From Bacteroidales bacterium UBA4116 (lineage in GTDB: Bacteria > Bacteroidota > Bacteroidia > Bacteroidales > Tannerellaceae): a stretch of DNA of 64,000 bases. The notes beneath the pieces are model-generated. The model was not told where the DNA came from and searched no databases. It saw only the letters and a program-made list of their open reading frames with translations. Below, in pieces: positions 42,276-51,708 of the stretch. Where the stretch lies: contig DFXE01000011.1 in NCBI GenBank assembly GCA_002381645.1, forward strand, positions 124,001-188,000, given 5' to 3'. The position numbers were made by a program, and so were the translations under genes. Numbering within the stretch: the first letter of the stretch is position 1; each line of letters begins with the position of its first letter.

Positions 42276-44264
42276 ATGAAAACAAATTTAAGTTCTCAGA
42301 TTACTCTAACGCGTACCCCTTCGAGGCTATACCGTCCGGAGAATGCGTATGAAGAATCTGTATTGACACGTTTTGAAAAGATCCCTACATTTATCTATGA
42401 ATCGGCCGATGAAGGATCTTCACTAATCGCCAGCGAAATCGCAACACAAATCAGGAAAAAACAGGAAGAAGGCAAACATTTTGTAATGGCTTTGCCCGGC
42501 GGTCGTTCGCCCCAAAGTGTATTCAAGGAACTGATCCGTATGCACAAAGAAGAAGGATTGAGTTTCCGTAATGTGATTATATTCAACCTGTATGAATTTT
42601 ATCCGCTGACGGTTGCGGCATTCAGCAACCTGACATACCTGAAAGATTATTTTCTTAACCATATTGATATAGAGCCGGGCAATATCTATTCGCCGGACGG
42701 TTTTATACCTAAAGAAGAAATTTATGATTTCTGCATCCGTTATGAGCAGGAGATACACAATGTAGGCGGCATCGATTATGTACTGCTCGGTATCGGCCAG
42801 GCCGGAAATATCAGTTTCAACGGCCCCGGGTCATTAATGAGTTCGGTTACCAGGCTTGTCTTATTAGACAGTGATTCACGAAAAGAAGCGGCGAAAATAT
42901 TTAAATCTGTTGAAAACGTGCCTGCCGGAGTTATTACCATGGGCATGTCTACCATAATGAATGCCCGGCAAATCGTACTGATGGCATGGGGCGAAGGCAA
43001 AGCCCGTATTATTGAGGAAACGGTGGAAGGTAAAGTAAGCGATATGTTACCGGCCACTTTCCTGCAGGACAAGAAGAATGTACGGGTAATAACCGACCTT
43101 TCGGCAGCTTCACAGCTGACAAGGATAAGCCATCCCTGGCTGGTTACCAGTTGCGAATGGGACAATAAACTGATCCGCCGGGCGATCGTATGGCTCTGCC
43201 AGCTCACGGGCAAACCTATACTGAAACTCACGAACAAGGACTACGCTGAGAACGGGCTGGGCGAATTACTGGCGTTATACGGTTCGGCTTATAATGTGAA
43301 TATACGGATTTTTAATGATATACAACATACCATTACCGGATGGCCGGGCGGTAAACCGAATGCCGACGACTCGAACCGTCCGGAGCGGGCAACCCCTTTT
43401 CCGAAGAAGGTGATCATTTTCAGCCCGCACCCCGACGACGATGTGATCTCTATGGGCGGAACATTCCGCAGGCTTTGCGATCAGCAGCATGATGTGTATG
43501 TGGCTTACCAGACTTCGGGAAATATCGCCGTAGGCGATGAGGAGGTGATCCGCTATTGCGAATACCTGCGTGATGTGAGCGATAAGTATTCACCGGGTAA
43601 CGATTCACTGAGGAAAAAGGCTGAAGAAATAATTCATTTCCTCCGGTATGAAAAAGTGGAAGGTGAACGCGAGAAAGACGACGTACTTTTTATGAAAGGT
43701 ACGATCCGCAGGGAAGAAGCCCGCGCCGGAGCCCGTTATACCGGTATCACTAAGGAAGACCATATCCGCTTTCTCGACCTGCCGTTCTACGAAACCGGTA
43801 TGGTGAAAAAGAACGACCTGAGTGAAGCGGATATTAAGATCATACGCGACTTCCTGGAAGAAGTGAAACCCGACCAGATGTTTGTTGCCGGCGACCTTGC
43901 CGATCCTCACGGAACGCATAAGGTATGCCTGGATGCGATACTTGCGGCTGTAGACGAAATGAAAGACGAGGAATGGCTTAAAAACTGCCGTATATGGATG
44001 TACCGCGGCGCATGGGCGGAATGGGAAATGGACCATATCGAAATGGCCGTCCCGATCAGCCCGGAAGAATTACGACATAAACGGATCGCTATCCTTAAAC
44101 ATCAGTCGCAGGCGGAAAGCGCTCCTTTCTTAGGCGATGACGAACGTCTTTTCTGGCAGCGTGCCGAAGACCGCAACCGTGCCACTGCCGAACTTTATAA
44201 AGAGCTTGGACTTGCCGCATATGAAGCGATCGAGGCATTTGTGCAGTATATCCCGGTAAGGTAA
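42276..44264 (+). CDS. NagB-like (degenerate) / PIG-L deacetylase fusion protein
   Basis: Two-domain protein of 662 residues. Residues about 30-330 follow glucosamine-6-phosphate deaminase: MALPGGRSPQSVFKEL at 71-86, FNLYEFYPL at 103-111, LGIGQAGNISFNGPGS at 171-186. Compared with E. coli NagB, catalytic Asp72, Asp141, His143 and Glu148 correspond to Tyr106, Ala176, Asn178 and Gly183, so deamination is not expected. From about 380 a PIG-L/LmbE deacetylase domain begins with IIFSPHPDDDVISMGGTF, with GDLADPHGTHKVCLDAI further on; its zinc motif is complete. Annotation pipelines would call it NagB. A sugar-sensing or binding N-domain with a working N-deacetylase is more likely. Confidence 0.87.
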   Translation: MKTNLSSQITLTRTPSRLYRPENAYEESVLTRFEKIPTFIYESADEGSSLIASEIATQIRKKQEEGKHFVMALPGGRSPQSVFKELIRMHKEEGLSFRNVIIFNLYEFYPLTVAAFSNLTYLKDYFLNHIDIEPGNIYSPDGFIPKEEIYDFCIRYEQEIHNVGGIDYVLLGIGQAGNISFNGPGSLMSSVTRLVLLDSDSRKEAAKIFKSVENVPAGVITMGMSTIMNARQIVLMAWGEGKARIIEETVEGKVSDMLPATFLQDKKNVRVITDLSAASQLTRISHPWLVTSCEWDNKLIRRAIVWLCQLTGKPILKLTNKDYAENGLGELLALYGSAYNVNIRIFNDIQHTITGWPGGKPNADDSNRPERATPFPKKVIIFSPHPDDDVISMGGTFRRLCDQQHDVYVAYQTSGNIAVGDEEVIRYCEYLRDVSDKYSPGNDSLRKKAEEIIHFLRYEKVEGEREKDDVLFMKGTIRREEARAGARYTGITKEDHIRFLDLPFYETGMVKKNDLSEADIKIIRDFLEEVKPDQMFVAGDLADPHGTHKVCLDAILAAVDEMKDEEWLKNCRIWMYRGAWAEWEMDHIEMAVPISPEELRHKRIAILKHQSQAESAPFLGDDERLFWQRAEDRNRATAELYKELGLAAYEAIEAFVQYIPVR

Positions 44265-44355
44265 TATGCAAAAATAAACCGGTTAACACGGAGATACCAA
44301 CGGCAAAGGGATGATAAAAAACCCGGCTGAAAGTATCTCCGTGTTTTTCTTTCTT

Positions 44356-44363
44356 TATATTTG
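44356..44363 (+). promoter_or_regulatory. -7 box of the HGSNAT-like gene
   Basis: TATATTTG, 26 nt before ATG 44389. A start farther upstream (44311) would lie before the promoter, so ATG 44389 is preferred. Confidence 0.6.
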
Positions 44364-44388
44364 CAGTAACGTTAACTCTATTTTTACC

Positions 44389-45570
44389 ATGCAGGCCAGA
44401 AAAACAGTCCGTATCGAAGCTTTGGATATATTCCGTGCGCTCACCATGTATTTTATGCTTTTCGTAAATGATATACCGGGATTGAAAAACATTCCGCACT
44501 GGTTGTTGCATGCGGCGCGTGATGAAGATATGCTCGGTTTTTCGGATACCATTTTCCCGGCTTTTCTTTTTGCTATGGGAATGGCTATTCCTTATGCGAT
44601 ACAGAACCGTATCCGCAAAGGCGATACGACGTGGGGAGTCTGTAAACATGTTTTCTGGAGGACCGTTGCTTTGCTGGTGATGGGTGTCTATACGGTAAAC
44701 AGGGATACGCTCGACCCCGCGGCCACCGGGATGTCGAATCCGGTATTTTCCCTGTGGATGGTTCTCGGGTTCTTCTTGATCTGGAGCGTTTATCCAAGCG
44801 TAACAGACTGGAGGAAATACCTGTTTCCGGCTATGAAAGCATCCGGGATCGTTATATTGATCTATCTTTTTTATATTTATAAAGGTGCGGGAGGCGCCGC
44901 TTTCTCGCCTCAATGGTGGGGTATCCTCGGCCTGATCGGATGGACGTATGTGGTTTGTGCGGCTATCTACCTTATTACGCGCGACAATATTTTATATAAT
45001 TCGGTGGCGCTGCTTGTATTGGTTGCCTGTTCATTGCTCTCTGCTGCGGGAGTGTTCAGGGATATTCCTTTTATGCGGTATATTCCAAGCGAAGCTACCC
45101 TGCATGCTTTCGGTATGGCCGGTGTATGGGCGGCATTGCTGATGCAGAAGTATGCCGATAAGCTGAATCCGAAACGTTTCTTTTCCATTATGGGTACAGT
45201 TGGCGTAGTGATGCTTATTGCCGCTGTAATCTCGCATCAATACTGGATAATTTCCAAACTTCAGGGAACACCTACCTGGTTGTTCTATTGTTGTGCGATT
45301 TTCTTTCCCCTTTTTGCCTTTGTGTATTGGCTGACGGATGTGAAGCAGAAAAGCCATTGGTTTAGGATCATTAAACCTGCAGGAATGGTTACCCTTACCT
45401 GTTATATTATCCCGTATGCATGGTATAGTGTTGAATCATTATTACATGTCCATTACCCCGCATGGATGCAATCGGGATTACCCGGACTGATTAAATCCGC
45501 CGTATTTTCTTTACTGGTGGTTGGCCTGGCCTGGGTATTGATGAAGCTGAAAATCCGTTTAAAAGTTTAG
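44389..45570 (+). CDS. HGSNAT-like (DUF5009) membrane acetyltransferase
   Basis: Membrane protein of 393 residues from ATG 44389 with about ten to eleven helices. It begins RIEALDIFRALTMYFMLFVND, followed by HWLLHAARDEDMLGFSDTIFPAFLFAMGMAIPYAI, the pattern of heparan-alpha-glucosaminide N-acetyltransferase relatives, in which a membrane histidine carries acetyl from cytoplasmic acetyl-CoA to a glucosamine outside. The TFPAFLF-like FSDTIFPAFLF segment is strongly conserved in the family. It follows the PIG-L fusion by 124 nt, suggesting paired removal and addition of N-acetyl groups on amino sugars, although each gene has its own promoter. Confidence 0.87.
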   Translation: MQARKTVRIEALDIFRALTMYFMLFVNDIPGLKNIPHWLLHAARDEDMLGFSDTIFPAFLFAMGMAIPYAIQNRIRKGDTTWGVCKHVFWRTVALLVMGVYTVNRDTLDPAATGMSNPVFSLWMVLGFFLIWSVYPSVTDWRKYLFPAMKASGIVILIYLFYIYKGAGGAAFSPQWWGILGLIGWTYVVCAAIYLITRDNILYNSVALLVLVACSLLSAAGVFRDIPFMRYIPSEATLHAFGMAGVWAALLMQKYADKLNPKRFFSIMGTVGVVMLIAAVISHQYWIISKLQGTPTWLFYCCAIFFPLFAFVYWLTDVKQKSHWFRIIKPAGMVTLTCYIIPYAWYSVESLLHVHYPAWMQSGLPGLIKSAVFSLLVVGLAWVLMKLKIRLKV

Positions 45571-45577
45571 TATTTTA

Positions 45578-45608
45578 TTTGAATCATAATAAAAAAATCT
45601 TATATTTG
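45578..45608 (+). promoter_or_regulatory. Promoter of the small lipoprotein gene
   Basis: TTTG (45578-45581), 19-nt spacer, TATATTTG (45601-45608): a textbook Bacteroidetes promoter with a leader of about 15 nt before ATG 45632. Confidence 0.75.
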
Positions 45609-45631
45609 GTAGTGACTTAAATTCTACCGAT

Positions 45632-46000
45632 ATGGAAAAGACTCTTTTTATTTTATTGATTTTAATTCCTTTTTTGTTTAATAGTTGTTCCGATGACGAC
45701 GACGGCTTTGAGCCCGATAAACTTGTAGGCCGTAGTTTTGCCGCTCATGCAGGTTTAGTAGAGGGAACCGATCAATACTGGGTATTTAAATTTACTTCAA
45801 ATACGGAATTGGAATGGACCATCCGCAATAAAAATCCTGACGGATTAATAACCATGAAAGCAAACGGAACTTTTGGAATAGGCGGCAATTCCATTAACTT
45901 TTTTCTTGCGGGTAATGAGTATAGAGGTGAAATAATAGATAATAACCGGTTCCGGATTGAATTAAATTCTTATTCCATTCTGGAATTTATAAGGCAATGA
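45632..46000 (+). CDS. Small lipoprotein of unknown function
   Basis: Protein of 122 residues with lipobox LFNSCSDDDDG (Cys about 19) followed by an acidic linker typical of surface-exported lipoproteins. The rest looks like a small beta-barrel or lipocalin-like sheet (YWVFKFTSNTELEWTIRNKN, MKANGTFGIGGNSINFFLAG, EIIDNNRFRIEL). No family assigned. It has its own promoter and lies upstream of the GLUG-repeat gene without obvious co-transcription. Confidence 0.68.
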   Translation: MEKTLFILLILIPFLFNSCSDDDDGFEPDKLVGRSFAAHAGLVEGTDQYWVFKFTSNTELEWTIRNKNPDGLITMKANGTFGIGGNSINFFLAGNEYRGEIIDNNRFRIELNSYSILEFIRQ

Positions 46001-46109
46001 AAATCATTTTTATATATTGTTTTATGGAAAATACCGTTTATATCTGAACAGATATGGATGAATGAATACGTATGTTTTCTTAGTTATATAAATCTAAATA
46101 ATTTAGAGT

Positions 46110-49100
46110 ATGAAAAAGGTTCTACTATTTTGTGTGGTAATTATATCTTTTGCCTCTTTAAACGTTTCCGGACAGGAAGGAAACTGGATTGATTTTGCCG
46201 ATACCGATTGGTTTACAAATAATCAGGGAAAAACTTATACCATTTCCACAGCCGCAGAGTTGGCGGGTTTATCCAAACTGGTAAATGAAGGGCACCAGTT
46301 TAAGGATACGACGATCCAACTGTCGGATCGTGCTGTTATCGATCTGAAGGTCCATTACTGGACACCGGTCGCAAGCGGGGAAGGTAATTCTTTCTGCGGT
46401 ACATTAGATGGTAATGGTAAAAAGATCAGTAATTTGTATATCGGGCAGGTAACACAATATCAAAATACCGGCCTTTTCGGATGTGTAGGTGGTGGAGCCA
46501 AAATTTTAAACTTATCGGTTGAGGGTGGTCAAATTATCGGTGCAAAGGATTGGGAATCCTATCCATCTACACAGACAGGGGTATTTGTAGCGACTGCGTT
46601 GAGTTCCGGTAATGACTCGATTGTTATCCGTAATTGCCATAATTTAAACGTAGCGGTAAAAGCAGGTTATTCCAGGTACACTTCCTCCCAGGATTCGTAC
46701 ACGGGTGGAATAACAGGTTATTCTTCCGGCAAAATAACTATAGACCAGTGTTCAAATAACGGAGAGGTGACAACCCAGGGGGATGTGTACGTCGGAAGAA
46801 TGAAAATAGGAGGAATAGCGGGATATCTAAACGGAAATTTTATTATTTCCAATTCTTTTAATACAGGTAATATAACTTCCGTCTATAATTCCGAAACGTA
46901 TGCGGGAGGTGTGGCCGGGTGGGTTCAGCCGGATAATGTTCATACCAGCCGGATTACAGCCTGTTACAACAAAAGTGCATTTATTATAATAAAAGACAAA
47001 AATATAAGTGACGGTGTATATTGTTCGGGAATAGTAGGCGGACTCGGGCATGATCCGCTTTCTTCGCGGAAAGGTGGTTTCTTTATTCTTGATAATTGTT
47101 TCAGTGATAATGTTTTTGATACTGAAAGTGTGCGGACGGGAGCTGTTATCGGCGATATATCAAGTTCACGGTTGGATGCTGTTATAGTGGAAAACAGTTA
47201 TGCTGTCGATGCGTTTAAAAATGATCATATGTATTCTGCGCATGCTTTTATGAACATACGGTTAACTAATCAAACCCATACAGTTTTCAAAGTATCGAAT
47301 TGTCTTTTTATAGTCGATAAGCTCAACGATGAAGCAATTCCACCTAAAGATTTTCTTATCCATAACGGAATATCACCTCTAACTCTAACATTAGAAAACA
47401 ATTATATGTTTATTAATGGTATTCCTGGGGTTTCTGAACAAAATTTAAACGAATGGAGCGGCATGGTTAACCAGGCCCCGGTTAATAAATGGAATAAAAA
47501 TATATGGGAAATTGCTGCCGGCAACCAATATTTACCCACTTTAAAAAACTTTTCCCAATCTCCAGCGATAAATAATCCGCTTTACAATTATTCGGCGGTG
47601 TATCATTCCGTAAAACTTCCCAGATATTCCGGCGCTTATTACGATTATGAACCGGATGTTTATAAAATAAGAAAAGGAAAAGATTTCATTTTCTCTGTAA
47701 GTGTTGGTTCCAGAGAAGTGGAATTAAAAAATGTTACAGTAAAAACATTGAATGAAACAGATATTCCTGTTTATCAAGAATTATCGTCGTCGACATACTA
47801 CTTTATTCTAAAAAATATAACCAAAGATATAGAAGTAGTTATCGAAGGAGAAGGCATAACGTACCAGGCAGAAGGGAGTTGGGCAGATTATGCAGATACC
47901 GGCTGGTTTACAAAAAACCCGGCAAAAAATAAATACATACTTTCAACAGCGGAAGAATTAGCCGGTTTTTCAAAATTGGTCAACGAGGGGCATCATTTTA
48001 AAGATACTACATTTACTTTGGGAACGGATATCGATATAAAATCCCATCTATGGGTTCCGGCCGGTAACAGTGTAAGAAACAATTTCCGGGGTATTTTTGA
48101 CGGGAATAATAATAAAATTCAGTATCTCAGTATAAACGCCGACTCCCAGAGTGCCGGTTTGTTCGGTTATCTGGGAGATGGGGCGAAGGTGACCAATCTG
48201 TTGCTTGAAAAAGGAAGTATCATTGGTAAAAGAGTAGGCGAACAGGGTTCTTATCCCATATACACCGGCGGTATTGCAGGAGCAGCGTTCAGTGCAAACG
48301 ATTCTATAGTGATCCGTAATTGTCATAATATAAATCTGGATATAGACGGCGGTTATGATAGTAAAGGCCGTGAAATATCAGCTACAGGTGGTTTGATAGG
48401 ATTTGCCACAGGAAAAACAATTATTGATTCCTGCAGTAACACAGGCAATGTGAATATCCGGTTTAACGGCTGGACAAAAGATTGCGGTGTAGGTGGTATA
48501 GTGGGTATTGTAAGAGGGATATTTACCGTTTCATCTTCCGGCAACAGTGGTAAAATCGGTCCTTTTTACCACAATAATCCAGTTCAGGCGGGAGGAATAG
48601 CCGGTGTTGCCGAAGTATTGAACAGAGACTCTTCCCTGTTTGTTTCATGCTACAACAATGCGCCGTTTGCAGTAACAGAATTACTACTCGATTGCGGAGG
48701 GATTGCCGGTTATGTCAAGGATTTACCGGATAATAACAAATCGGGTAAACTGGTTGTACGTAACTGTTACAGCAATAGTATAATGCAAACCGGTGGCGGA
48801 TTAATAGGAAGAATAAATATGGAGAACCTCGTTTCTGCGTTGATTAAAGATAATTATGTGATTACTGAATTTGCGGAGCTGTTTTCTTCGAAATCAGATC
48901 AATACGGCGGACTGATCTATAACATATATAATCAAAACACATCAATCAGTATATCGAACAACTTAGTTATTATTTTAGGGGAATATCCTCCTGTTTATCG
49001 TATCGTTAGTGATATCACCGGGCCTGTTTCATTTTTGAATAATTATGCCTTTGTAAACGGAAATCCTGTGGAAGACGATGGTAAAGGCCGGAATGGCCTT

Positions 49101-49709
49101 AATTGGGGTGGAGAAATGAGCAAAGGACCAGTTTCTAATTGGAATGAAAGTTACTGGGTGATTGATAAAAGCAATAAAAATATGCCTTTATTAAAAGGAG
49201 TTTCCAATCAGGTAGATATACGTAATCCTTTGTACGGAATTTCGGAATATTTCCAACTAACCCTTCCCCGGGTGGATGGTATTCAAACAAGTTATAAGGC
49301 CGGAACTTATAAGTTATTGAAAAGTACAGATTTCATTTTTAAAATTAACGCCCTAGAGGGAGCTGATATCTCGGCTATGAGAGTGGAAACCGGCGAAGGG
49401 ATACCTGTTCCATTCCTGAATGGATATTATATTGTACGAAATATTGGTAAGAATATTGAGATTGTAATAAAAAATGTACGCTACAACGGTGTAGGGGTTG
49501 AGAAAGTGGAAAAGGAACACAATGTATGGTCTGAGAATAATTGTTTGTGTGTGGAAATCCAACAACCCCAACAAATGGAGGTCTATACCTTATCGGGGCA
49601 ATTATTCAGTAGCCGGCTTCTTCCTGCCGGATATACATCCCTTCCGGTATCTAAAGGTATTTATATCATACGGATTGGAAACGAAACGCATAAAGTAGTT
49701 GTAAGGTAA
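46110..49709 (+). CDS. Large secreted GLUG-repeat protein with T9SS sorting domain
   Basis: Secreted protein of 1199 residues. After a signal peptide (to about VSGQEG), two homologous halves of about 585 residues each begin WIDFADTDWFTNNQGKTYTISTAAELAGLSKLVNEGHQF and WADYADTGWFTKNPAKNKYILSTAEELAGFSKLVNEGHHF, in pieces at about 27 and 590. Each half holds GLUG-type repeats (TGLFGCVGGGAKILNL, GGIAGYLNG, GGIAGAAFS) expected to fold as a beta-helix, and a closing beta-domain (LKSTDFIFKINALEG-like). The last about 75 residues (VYTLSGQLFSSRLLPAGYTSL to HKVVVR) are a T9SS type A sorting domain. Probably a cell-surface adhesin. Internal duplication is evident at the protein level. Confidence 0.87.
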   Translation: MKKVLLFCVVIISFASLNVSGQEGNWIDFADTDWFTNNQGKTYTISTAAELAGLSKLVNEGHQFKDTTIQLSDRAVIDLKVHYWTPVASGEGNSFCGTLDGNGKKISNLYIGQVTQYQNTGLFGCVGGGAKILNLSVEGGQIIGAKDWESYPSTQTGVFVATALSSGNDSIVIRNCHNLNVAVKAGYSRYTSSQDSYTGGITGYSSGKITIDQCSNNGEVTTQGDVYVGRMKIGGIAGYLNGNFIISNSFNTGNITSVYNSETYAGGVAGWVQPDNVHTSRITACYNKSAFIIIKDKNISDGVYCSGIVGGLGHDPLSSRKGGFFILDNCFSDNVFDTESVRTGAVIGDISSSRLDAVIVENSYAVDAFKNDHMYSAHAFMNIRLTNQTHTVFKVSNCLFIVDKLNDEAIPPKDFLIHNGISPLTLTLENNYMFINGIPGVSEQNLNEWSGMVNQAPVNKWNKNIWEIAAGNQYLPTLKNFSQSPAINNPLYNYSAVYHSVKLPRYSGAYYDYEPDVYKIRKGKDFIFSVSVGSREVELKNVTVKTLNETDIPVYQELSSSTYYFILKNITKDIEVVIEGEGITYQAEGSWADYADTGWFTKNPAKNKYILSTAEELAGFSKLVNEGHHFKDTTFTLGTDIDIKSHLWVPAGNSVRNNFRGIFDGNNNKIQYLSINADSQSAGLFGYLGDGAKVTNLLLEKGSIIGKRVGEQGSYPIYTGGIAGAAFSANDSIVIRNCHNINLDIDGGYDSKGREISATGGLIGFATGKTIIDSCSNTGNVNIRFNGWTKDCGVGGIVGIVRGIFTVSSSGNSGKIGPFYHNNPVQAGGIAGVAEVLNRDSSLFVSCYNNAPFAVTELLLDCGGIAGYVKDLPDNNKSGKLVVRNCYSNSIMQTGGGLIGRINMENLVSALIKDNYVITEFAELFSSKSDQYGGLIYNIYNQNTSISISNNLVIILGEYPPVYRIVSDITGPVSFLNNYAFVNGNPVEDDGKGRNGLNWGGEMSKGPVSNWNESYWVIDKSNKNMPLLKGVSNQVDIRNPLYGISEYFQLTLPRVDGIQTSYKAGTYKLLKSTDFIFKINALEGADISAMRVETGEGIPVPFLNGYYIVRNIGKNIEIVIKNVRYNGVGVEKVEKEHNVWSENNCLCVEIQQPQQMEVYTLSGQLFSSRLLPAGYTSLPVSKGIYIIRIGNETHKVVVR

Positions 49710-49746
49710 AATATTTAAAACCTCATCAGGTAATACCGCTGAAATG

Positions 49747-49785
49747 ACCACAGGTGAACTAAATGAAATAGTTTACACCTGTGGT
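49747..49785. terminator. Hairpin after the GLUG gene
   Basis: ACCACAGGTG and CACCTGTGGT form a 10-bp stem extended by AACTA/TAGTT. T-rich sequence follows, so it probably ends transcription. Confidence 0.65.
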
Positions 49786-49945
49786 TAATTATTTCCGAAT
49801 AATTTTTCATGGATTTTTTATTAGTGAATAAATTCAATTGTAAGTTATGCATAACTATGTATTATTAAATTTCAATTTTTAGAATAAATAGAAATCTAAA
49901 AAAATCAATATTATTTTCTTTAGTAGATAATGAGGATTAATGAGC

Positions 49946-49953
49946 TATCTTTG
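49946..49953 (+). promoter_or_regulatory. -7 box of the BASS-like transporter gene
   Basis: TATCTTTG, 53 nt before ATG 50006; no good -33 element at 19-21 nt. Confidence 0.5.
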
Positions 49954-50005
49954 TCGGGTTAAAAAAGAATAGGTAGAGGTGTATCTAAAAATAAGGTAGG
50001 GTAAT

Positions 50006-50920
50006 ATGCTTCAATTTTTTAAAAACTATACGCTTCCGATAGCTATGATAACGGGAGCGGTTGCTTATCCGGTGGTGAGTTGGTTTACGTTTATTACACC
50101 CTACCTTATCTTTATTATGTTGTTGTTTACGTTTTGTAAACTTTCCCCGCGTGATATACATTTGCGGTTGCCTCATATCTGGTTGCTGGCTATTCAGCTT
50201 ATTGGATGTATTGTAGTTTACGGTATCGTTAGCCTGTATCATCCCGTTGTTGCCCAGGGTGCGTTTGTTTGTGTTTTGGTTCCCACTGCTATTTCGGCTG
50301 CGGTGATTACCGGGATGCTGGGAGGGAATGTTCCTTTTCTTACCAGTTACCTTTTATTGTGCAATATTGGTGTTGCTCTTGTGGCGCCTGTTCTTTTTCC
50401 TTTTATCGGTCCGCATACCGAGATGTCGTTTATCGAATCTTTCCTTTATATCTGTAAACGGGTAGGGCCTTTACTGCTTTTGCCGTTGTTTCTGGCATGG
50501 TTTATCCGTTATTTGTTCCCCCGGGTAAACAAGGTGCTGATGCGTTTAAGTAAAATTTCCTTTTATCTGTGGGCAATTGCCCTCACCATTGTAACGGGTA
50601 GTACGGTAAAATTCCTGATCGAACAGGAGAATCCGGATTATAAAACAGAGATCAGCCTTGCTGTAGTAGCTTTGGTGATCTGTGCCGGGCAGTTTCTTAT
50701 AGGCAGGCGTATTGGTAAGCGTTACGGTGATCCCGTTTCTTGCGGGCAGGGGTTGGGTCAGAAGAACACCATACTGGCGATATGGATGGCACAGGCTTAT
50801 CTTAACCCGATCTCTTCGGTAGCTCCTGCATCCTATGTCTTGTGGCAGAATATTATCAACTCATACCAGCTGTGGTTAAAGAATAAAGCGGTACACAAAA
50901 CGCAAAACGCAAAAAAGTGA
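50006..50920 (+). CDS. Bile-acid:sodium-symporter-like (BASS) transporter
   Basis: Membrane protein of 304 residues with about nine to ten helices. The pattern FITPYLIFIMLLFTFCKLSPRDI near 29-51, the crossing-helix region FVCVLVPTAISAAVITGMLGGNVPF near 86-110, and the later GQGLGQKNTILAIWMAQAYLNPISSVAPASYVLWQNI are the two BASS-type inverted-repeat motifs with discontinuous helices. Transported solutes of the family are organic acids or sterols; the one here is unknown. It is convergent with the LytTR regulator. Confidence 0.8.
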   Translation: MLQFFKNYTLPIAMITGAVAYPVVSWFTFITPYLIFIMLLFTFCKLSPRDIHLRLPHIWLLAIQLIGCIVVYGIVSLYHPVVAQGAFVCVLVPTAISAAVITGMLGGNVPFLTSYLLLCNIGVALVAPVLFPFIGPHTEMSFIESFLYICKRVGPLLLLPLFLAWFIRYLFPRVNKVLMRLSKISFYLWAIALTIVTGSTVKFLIEQENPDYKTEISLAVVALVICAGQFLIGRRIGKRYGDPVSCGQGLGQKNTILAIWMAQAYLNPISSVAPASYVLWQNIINSYQLWLKNKAVHKTQNAKK

Positions 50921-50952
50921 TATGCTTTCGTTTCTGCTTTCTGCATAAGAAA

Positions 50953-51702
50953 CTATTCCGAAAACCAGGCCTTAAATTCGGCTGCTTTATTTTTAGAAAT
51001 ATAGATGCGCTCAGGAGTATTGATAGTTAAACGGATCAGTAAACGGTTGTCGAACCATACGGTAATGCTGTCTATTATTTCTTTGGAAACGATAAATTGC
51101 CTGTTGGCACGGAAAAAGTTTGCCGGATTCAATTTGGCCATGATAGAATCCAATGATTTATCCAGATTGTATGATACGTTTTGGACTGTGACCAGTTCAG
51201 TGCTTCCACCGGTGTTGTATATATAGGCAACATCTTCTGTCTTTACGGGAATGATCTTGTCCTTGACGGGAATAAGGATGCGCTGGATGTATTCTTTTGG
51301 TGCAAGGACCTGTTCAAGGTTCCGGCTGGTCTGCACGAAGGCGAGCCGGTTCATTTTTGCATATTTAGTAAGTGCCTCGCGTATACTTTCGAGAGTGATC
51401 GGCTTTAAAATATAGTCGATACTGTTCACCCGGAATGCTTTAATGGCATATTCATCGTATGCGGTAGTGAAAATAACCGGGGCTTCGATCGTTACACATT
51501 CGAAAATATTAAATGATGAGCCGTCGGCCAGTTCGATATCCATAAATACGAGATCGGGTGCCGGATGGGAACGAAACCAGGCTACACTGTCGGCTACGGT
51601 GTCGAAATTGTCGATGATTTCGATAGACGCGTCAACCTGGCGAAGTAAGTTCCTGATATTATTAAAAGCTGCGGCTTCATCTTCAACTACGATAACTTTC
51701 AT
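50953..51702 (-). CDS. LytTR-type response regulator
   Basis: Response regulator of 249 residues. The receiver domain (1-120) has VVEDEAAAFNN, phosphoacceptor Asp55 in LVFMDIELADG, Thr in VIFTTAYDEYA and Lys in YILKPI. The LytTR DNA-binding domain (about 140-245) has LIPVKDKIIPVKTEDVAYI, FFRANRQFIVS and ISKNKAAEFKAWF. It starts 6 nt after the sensor kinase stop, so both are one operon. The divergent outer-membrane protein gene at 53016 is the most likely target by position. Confidence 0.94.
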   Translation of the reverse strand: MKVIVVEDEAAAFNNIRNLLRQVDASIEIIDNFDTVADSVAWFRSHPAPDLVFMDIELADGSSFNIFECVTIEAPVIFTTAYDEYAIKAFRVNSIDYILKPITLESIREALTKYAKMNRLAFVQTSRNLEQVLAPKEYIQRILIPVKDKIIPVKTEDVAYIYNTGGSTELVTVQNVSYNLDKSLDSIMAKLNPANFFRANRQFIVSKEIIDSITVWFDNRLLIRLTINTPERIYISKNKAAEFKAWFSE

Positions 51703-51708
51703 GGCTTT

